DNA of 64,000 bases. Source: Bin87 sp965243255 (lineage in GTDB: Bacteria > Chloroflexota > Dehalococcoidia > Lucifugimonadales > UBA3495). The notes beneath the pieces are model-generated. The model searched no databases. It was not told the DNA's origin and worked only from the letters and a program-made list of their open reading frames with translations. The stretch lies in the NCBI GenBank assembly GCA_965243255.1, contig CBDEUH010000004.1:2914001-2978000 (forward strand). Reading direction: 5' to 3'. The translations under genes were made by a program, and so were the position numbers. This document shows positions 60,098-64,000 of the stretch, one piece after another; the first letter of the stretch is position 1, and every line of letters begins with the position of its first letter.

Positions 60098-61147
60098 ATG
60101 AAGCTCCACCTTGCCAAGCTACCATTGGCGCGCCGCCTTACCGCCCCGCTGCGCACCGTCCCCATCGTGGCCGCCTTGGGCCTGTGGTTGATGTCCACGG
60201 CCTGCTTCTTCGGCGGCGGCGACCTGCCGTCCGTCGCCTACGTCTCCGGCGATCAAGACCAGGCCCGGGTCTGGATTATCCAGCCCGGCGAGGACGATCC
60301 GACCAACATATCGCCCCGCAACGCCCGCGCCGGCTTCCCCCGCTGGTCTCCCGAACACCGCTATCTCGCCTGGATTTCCAACCGGGAAGTCCCCCTGCTG
60401 ATGGTCTATGAGGTCGCCACCGAGGAAACCCAACTCCTGGTTTCCGGCATCGACCCGGCACAGCCGCCCGTCTGGGCCCCCCAGGCCGACCGCCTGGCCT
60501 ACGTCTCCGACGCCGACGGCTCCCCCGACATCTACATGGTCGAACTCGACGCCGGCCAGGCTACCCGCCTCACCTTCAGCGAGGAGCGAGAAACTATCGG
60601 CGACTGGTCACCCGATGGGCAATGGCTGGTCTTCACCGAAGCGGGACGCGACGGCCTCCTGCTCCGCAATCCCACCGGCGTCAACCGCATCGAACTCACC
60701 GATGGCGCCGACAGCAACCCCGTCTGGTCTCCCAAGGGCGACCGCATCGCCTTCGTGCGCGAATCCGAACGTGGCCAGGACATCTACGTCCTGCGCCCCA
60801 CCCGTTCGGACAACTGGGCCGACGATACCGACGAGGTGGCCGTCGCCCACGACGAGTACGACGAACTCCAGCCGGCCTGGTCTGCCGATGGCCGCCGCCT
60901 GGCCTTCGTGGTGCAGTTCGACGACCAATCCGATATCTTCACCGTCCTGTCCGACGGTTCCGAACGCGAGCAGCTGACCTACAACACCGTTGACGATATG
61001 ATGCCCGTCTGGTCCGCCCAGGGCGACAAGATTGCCTTCGTCTCCCACGCCTACGGCAACTCGGAAATTCTGTATATGGACCGCGACGGCGCCGACCAGA
61101 TTCGTCTCACCGCCACCGAACTCACCGACAGCCACCCCGACTGGTAG
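60098..61147 (+). CDS. TolB-like beta-propeller lipoprotein
   Basis: A 349-residue protein with PD40/WD40-like repeats of the TolB type: PRWSPEHRYLAWIS, PVWAPQADRLAYVSDADGS, GDWSPDGQWLVFTEAG, PVWSPKGDRIAFV, PAWSADGRRLAFVV, PVWSAQGDKIAFVSHA. The N-terminus (RTVPIVAALGLWLMSTAC) looks like a signal with a lipobox-like ending. It would be exposed outside the membrane. The role may be signalling or surface binding; no Tol-Pal genes are near. Confidence 0.83.
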   Translation: MKLHLAKLPLARRLTAPLRTVPIVAALGLWLMSTACFFGGGDLPSVAYVSGDQDQARVWIIQPGEDDPTNISPRNARAGFPRWSPEHRYLAWISNREVPLLMVYEVATEETQLLVSGIDPAQPPVWAPQADRLAYVSDADGSPDIYMVELDAGQATRLTFSEERETIGDWSPDGQWLVFTEAGRDGLLLRNPTGVNRIELTDGADSNPVWSPKGDRIAFVRESERGQDIYVLRPTRSDNWADDTDEVAVAHDEYDELQPAWSADGRRLAFVVQFDDQSDIFTVLSDGSEREQLTYNTVDDMMPVWSAQGDKIAFVSHAYGNSEILYMDRDGADQIRLTATELTDSHPDW

Positions 61148-61187
61148 CTCCGCCGCTGCCAACCGCGCCCTCCCCCGGCCAACGCCG

Positions 61188-61835
61188 ATGCCAAACCACG
61201 CTCCCGACGCCAACCCCCCGGACGTCGCTCCCCCGGACGTCGCTCCCTCAGACGTCGGCCCCCTGCTGGCCGGCCTCAGCGCTCCCCTGGCCGCCGTCTC
61301 CACCCGCTCCGGCCCGGTGGTCAACGCCCAGATTGCCGTGGCGATAGCCGCCGCCTCCATCGTGCTCCATCGCCCCCGGCTCATCGTGCAGATTTACCAC
61401 ACCAACTACACCCACGACCTTATCGCATCCGGCGGTGTCCTGGCCGTTAACTTCCTCAGCGCCGACCAACTGCCCCTCATCTGGCAGCTGGGGATGCGCT
61501 CCGGCCGTGACGGCGACAAGCTGAAAGATGTCCCCTACGTAACCGGAATAACCGGCAGCCCGCTCCTCCAGGGCAGCTTCGGCCATCTCGACTGCCGCGT
61601 GGTCAACGCCATGGACGGCGGCGATATGACCGCGTTCCTGGTCGAGGTGCTGGCCGCTCAAACCAACGATGGTGAGCGCATGACCTGGCGGGAAGCCCGC
61701 CCGCGCCTGCCCCAGCATTGGGCCGACGAATGGGACCGCAAAATCGCCGGCGAAATGGACGTCTCCCTGGCCACCATGGCTGCCATCGACCCGGCGGCCT
61801 GGTCCGTCCCGCCGCCTTCATGGAACCGGCGTTGA
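61188..61835 (+). CDS. Flavin reductase-like domain protein
   Basis: A 215-residue split-barrel flavin-binding protein. After an N-terminal Pro/Asp/Val repeat, the domain reads LSAPLAAVSTRSGPVVNAQI, IVQIYHTNYTHDLI, LAVNFLSADQ, and GSFGHLDCRVVNAMDGG. It fits the group that reduces or binds FMN, and may supply reduced flavin to the luciferase-like and class-D enzymes in the window. The ATG at 61188 lacks a clear Shine-Dalgarno. Confidence 0.78.
   Translation: MPNHAPDANPPDVAPPDVAPSDVGPLLAGLSAPLAAVSTRSGPVVNAQIAVAIAAASIVLHRPRLIVQIYHTNYTHDLIASGGVLAVNFLSADQLPLIWQLGMRSGRDGDKLKDVPYVTGITGSPLLQGSFGHLDCRVVNAMDGGDMTAFLVEVLAAQTNDGERMTWREARPRLPQHWADEWDRKIAGEMDVSLATMAAIDPAAWSVPPPSWNRR
61215..61259 (+). repeat. 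Three 15-bp tandem units in the flavin reductase gene
   Basis: CCCCCGGACGTCGCT occurs twice perfectly and once degenerate, encoding PPDVA PPDVA PSDVG at the protein's N-terminus. Confidence 0.85.
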
Positions 61836-61840
61836 TCCGG

Positions 61841-61849
61841 TGCTACAAT
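61841..61849 (+). promoter_or_regulatory. Extended -10 for a probably leaderless mRNA
   Basis: TGC-TACAAT at 61841-61849 predicts a start at about 61856, which is the ATG of the next gene. No Shine-Dalgarno is present in between. Confidence 0.5.
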
Positions 61850-61855
61850 GCCGGC

Positions 61856-63025
61856 ATGACCGACCACCCTGTTGACACCGTAATGGACGACGCCATCGCC
61901 GGCGTCGTCGCCAGCATCCACAACACGCCCCCGCAGGCCGTCGTAGCCGTTGCCGGCGCCGGTAACTACGCCCTGGCCTGGCTGCTGGGCGTCGGCGGCG
62001 CGTCCCGCACCGTGCTGGAAACCCGCGTGCCCTATGGCTACCTGGCCATGACCGACTTCCTGGGCGGTTACGCCCCCGATCAAACCGTCTCGGCGGATAC
62101 CGCCCGCCGCATGGCCCGCTCCGCCTGGCAGCGCGGCCTCAGACTGCGCGAGGGCGACGCCCCCATCGTCGGCCTGGGCTGCACCGCCACCATTGCCACC
62201 GACCGCACCAAGCGCGGCGAACATCGCGCCTACATCGCCACCTGGGACGACGCCGGCGTAACCACCGACGCCGTAACCCTGGAGAAGGGTCTGCGCGAGC
62301 GTGCCGGCGAGGAGGACGTGGTCAGCCGCCTGGTCATCGCCGCCCTGGCCCGGGCCTGCAACGTGGACGCCGAATTCGACCTGCGACTGGCATCCTCCGA
62401 GCGCCTGACTACCGAAACCGTCCGCCACGCCGACCCCGTCCAGCGCCTGCTGGATGGCAACGCCCGCTGGGTCACTGTTCGCCCCGACGGCGCAATGGCC
62501 GTGGATGCCGACCCGCCCCTGGCCCTGCTCCCCGGCTCCTTCAATCCCCTCCACCAGGGCCACGTCGAGCTGGCGGCGGCGGCCGGCGCGGCATTGGGAG
62601 AGCCGGTAGCCTACGAGCTCTCCGTGATCAACGTGGACAAGCCCCCGCTGGCGGTGGACGAAGTGCAGCGGCGCATTCAGCAGTTCCGAGGCGTAGGCGC
62701 CGTGGTGTTGACCGGAGCCGAGACCTTCTACAAAAAAGCCCAGCTGTTCCCCGGCTGCGACTTCGTCATCGGGTGGGACACCGCAACCCGCCTCATTCAG
62801 CCCCGCTACTACGGCGATTCGGAGTCCGCGATGCTCACCGCCCTGGCCGAGATGTGGGCCTCCGGCTCCCGGTTCGCCGTGGCCGGCCGAGCCGACGACA
62901 GCGGCGTCTTCCGCACCCTGGCCGACGTGAACCTCCCCGGCGGCTTTCACCCCCTGTTCTTTGACATCCCCGAAAGCGCCTTCCGCTCCGACCTATCGTC
63001 CACCGCCATCCGCAACCAACGCTAA
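61856..63025 (+). CDS. CinA-like amidase domain fused to NadD-like nucleotidyltransferase
   Basis: A 389-residue fusion. Residues about 10-170 resemble the CinA C-terminal (PncC, NMN deamidase) domain: VAVAGAGNYALAWLLGVGGA, ETRVPYGYLAM, and GLGCTATIAT. Residues about 215-389 are a cytidylyltransferase-type fold with LLPGSFNPLHQGHVEL (HxGH), VIGWDTATRL and SSTAIRNQR. Both activities would fit NAD recycling. The usual PncC Ser/Lys catalytic pair is not obvious in the first domain. Starts at 61856. Confidence 0.8.
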   Translation: MTDHPVDTVMDDAIAGVVASIHNTPPQAVVAVAGAGNYALAWLLGVGGASRTVLETRVPYGYLAMTDFLGGYAPDQTVSADTARRMARSAWQRGLRLREGDAPIVGLGCTATIATDRTKRGEHRAYIATWDDAGVTTDAVTLEKGLRERAGEEDVVSRLVIAALARACNVDAEFDLRLASSERLTTETVRHADPVQRLLDGNARWVTVRPDGAMAVDADPPLALLPGSFNPLHQGHVELAAAAGAALGEPVAYELSVINVDKPPLAVDEVQRRIQQFRGVGAVVLTGAETFYKKAQLFPGCDFVIGWDTATRLIQPRYYGDSESAMLTALAEMWASGSRFAVAGRADDSGVFRTLADVNLPGGFHPLFFDIPESAFRSDLSSTAIRNQR

Positions 63026-63026
63026 T

Positions 63027-63055
63027 TTGACACGGCAACAGGCCGTTGCTACGAT
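63027..63055 (+). promoter_or_regulatory. Promoter of the nuo operon
   Basis: TTGACA (63027-63032), 17-base spacer, TACGAT (63050-63055) with TGC before it. An inverted repeat GCAAC-AGGCC-GTTGC (63035-63049) fills the spacer and could bind a regulator. Confidence 0.7.
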
Positions 63056-63091
63056 GATTTTGCCCATTCATCAGGGCCACGTTGCCAACCT

Positions 63092-63514
63092 ATGCTGACA
63101 ATACTGAACGCTCCCCTCCTCCAAGCCTTCAACCCCTCTGCCTACGCCGGCAACTGGCTGGCCGTGGTCATCGCCGTCATCATCGCCCTGGCGGCCATCG
63201 GCGCCATGTTCGCCGGCTCCCAGTTGCTCTCGGCCCGCCGCCGCTCGGCAACCAAGCTCACCACCTACGAGTGCGGCATCCCGCCCACGCCCTTCGCCTG
63301 GTCCAACATCAACATCCGCTTCTACATCTTCGCCATCCTGTTTCTCATCTTCGACGTAGAAGCCGTGTTCCTGTTCCCCTGGGCGGTGGTATTCGTCAAG
63401 GAGCAGGCCGCCGGCAACCCGATACCCTTCTACGCGATGATTCTGTTCCTCGCCATGCTGTTCTTCGCCGTAATCTACGGATGGCGCAAGGGGGTCCTCG
63501 ATTGGCAGAAATAA
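63092..63514 (+). CDS. nuoA: NADH-quinone oxidoreductase subunit A
   Basis: A 140-residue complex I subunit 3 with three membrane helices: WLAVVIAVIIALAAIGAMF, YIFAILFLIFDVEAVFLFPW and ILFLAMLFFAVIYGW. The loop with YECGIPP and the ..FDVE.. acidic segment are the family markers. It is the first gene of the nuo operon, 37 bp downstream of a strong promoter, and overlaps nuoB by 13 bp. Confidence 0.96.
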   Translation: MLTILNAPLLQAFNPSAYAGNWLAVVIAVIIALAAIGAMFAGSQLLSARRRSATKLTTYECGIPPTPFAWSNINIRFYIFAILFLIFDVEAVFLFPWAVVFVKEQAAGNPIPFYAMILFLAMLFFAVIYGWRKGVLDWQK

Positions 63515-64000
63515 CGCCGCAGCCCGGCAGCAGCGACGCCCCATCCCCCCTGGCCCTGCCGCCCCAGCCCACCGAGATTATCCTGGGCTCCGGGAACCGT
63601 CCCGGCCCCAGCCTGCTCAACCAGGCTACCGACGGCCGCGTGCCCGGCGTTATCACCACCACCACCGACCAGCTCTTCGCCATGGCCCGCAAGTCATCCC
63701 TGTGGACGCTCAGCTTCGGCCTGGCCTGCTGCGCCATCGAGATGATTTCCACCTACATGGCCCACCACGACTTCGACCGTTTCGGCGTCGTAACCTGGCC
63801 GTCGCCCCGCCAGTCCGACGTGATGATTGTCGCCGGCACCGTGGTCAAAAAGATGGCCGAACCCATCCGCCTGCTCTACGAGCAGATGCCCGAACCCAAG
63901 TGGGTCATCGCCATGGGCAGCTGCGCCACCAACGGCGGCCCCTACTACCGCTCCTACTCCGTGGTAATGGGCGTTGACCACATCATCCCGGTGGACGTGT
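63502..64000 (+). CDS. nuoB: NADH-quinone oxidoreductase subunit B, cut by the window end
   Basis: The first 166 codons of NuoB, the subunit that holds cluster N2. After a Pro-rich N-terminal extension of about 55 residues come LFAMARKSSLWTLSFGLACC with the CC pair and AIEMISTYM, then PRQSDVMIVAGTVVKKMAE and KWVIAMGSCATNGGPYYRSY. I take the TTG at 63502 with GGGGGT upstream as start; an internal ATG is also possible. The C-terminus lies beyond base 64000. Confidence 0.93.
   Translation, partial: MAEITPQPGSSDAPSPLALPPQPTEIILGSGNRPGPSLLNQATDGRVPGVITTTTDQLFAMARKSSLWTLSFGLACCAIEMISTYMAHHDFDRFGVVTWPSPRQSDVMIVAGTVVKKMAEPIRLLYEQMPEPKWVIAMGSCATNGGPYYRSYSVVMGVDHIIPVDV

Overview
Organism. The window is high-GC and almost fully coding, with tightly packed operons, many 4-bp gene overlaps, frequent GTG and TTG starts, and TGA used as a normal stop elsewhere. 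It carries chromosomal housekeeping genes (proS, ispG, cca, galU, nuoA, nuoB, sfsA) next to an unusually large set of flavin-dependent oxidoreductases, SDRs, alpha/beta hydrolases, a CoA transferase, enoyl-CoA hydratase and amidohydrolases. That mixture resembles uncultured Chloroflexota of the SAR202/Dehalococcoidia type. This is inference from gene content; no marker rRNA is present. I found no tRNA, rRNA, CRISPR array or complete insertion sequence.

Layout. 1-2331: pentapeptide-repeat protein (cut by the window edge), luciferase-like monooxygenase and SDR, all on the minus strand. 2332-2897: a promoter-driven non-coding leader. 3006-4238: a RelE/ParE-type toxin-antitoxin pair and a HEPN-like gene. 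4738-12676: peptide-type ABC transporter genes (binding protein and two permeases, no ATPases), two tandem amidohydrolases, an SDR, an alpha/beta-hydrolase-fold protein and a cupin. 12796-14665: RHH antitoxin with a truncated PIN toxin, an EndoIII/MagIII-like glycosylase and sfsA. 14725-18733: F420/FMN oxidoreductase, class-D flavin monooxygenase-like protein, galU, panE-like. 18738-25053: a six-gene signalling operon joining partner switching (STAS, REC-PP2C, RsbW-like kinase) to a solute-binding lipoprotein and a HAMP histidine kinase. 25178-33574: permuted CoA transferase, FmdB-like protein, MFS transporter, RecB/RNase H-like nuclease, E1 alpha/beta dehydrogenase and an NHL propeller. 33655-37047: a lower-GC three-gene island (DUF262, AAA ATPase, unknown) that looks like a defence system. 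37137-47000: hydrolase, a second copy of the non-coding leader with an SDR, cca, a zinc-binding small protein, a quinone-oxidoreductase-like gene, proS behind a FitAB toxin pair, and ispG with a flavin monooxygenase-like gene. 47199-55484: xdhC, MMPL transporter, MpaB-like oxygenase, mocA-like, a candidate small RNA, SsuD-like monooxygenase and an aminotransferase. 55497-64000: a probable selenocysteine peroxiredoxin, PaREP1/HEPN protein, luciferase-like monooxygenase, hydrolase, enoyl-CoA hydratase, HIT protein, TolB-like propeller, flavin reductase, CinA-NadD-like fusion, and the start of the nuo operon.

Most notable. (1) An in-frame TGA at the peroxidatic position of an AhpC/TSA-like protein (55854-55856), followed at the expected distance by a bSECIS-like stem-loop. 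(2) Two similar roughly 480-550 nt non-coding leaders with matching promoters (2332-2897 minus, 38018-38533 plus), each directly upstream of an SDR. (3) A promoter-to-terminator non-coding unit of about 365 nt (52508-52912). (4) The hybrid two-component/partner-switching operon with an embedded solute-binding lipoprotein. (5) The low-GC DUF262/ATPase/unknown operon.

How genes work together. The luciferase-like and class-D flavin enzymes, the flavin reductase at 61188, SDRs, hydrolases, CoA transferase and enoyl-CoA hydratase suggest oxidative breakdown of diverse recalcitrant organic compounds, with uptake through the ABC and MFS transporters. The specific substrates cannot be read from the sequence.
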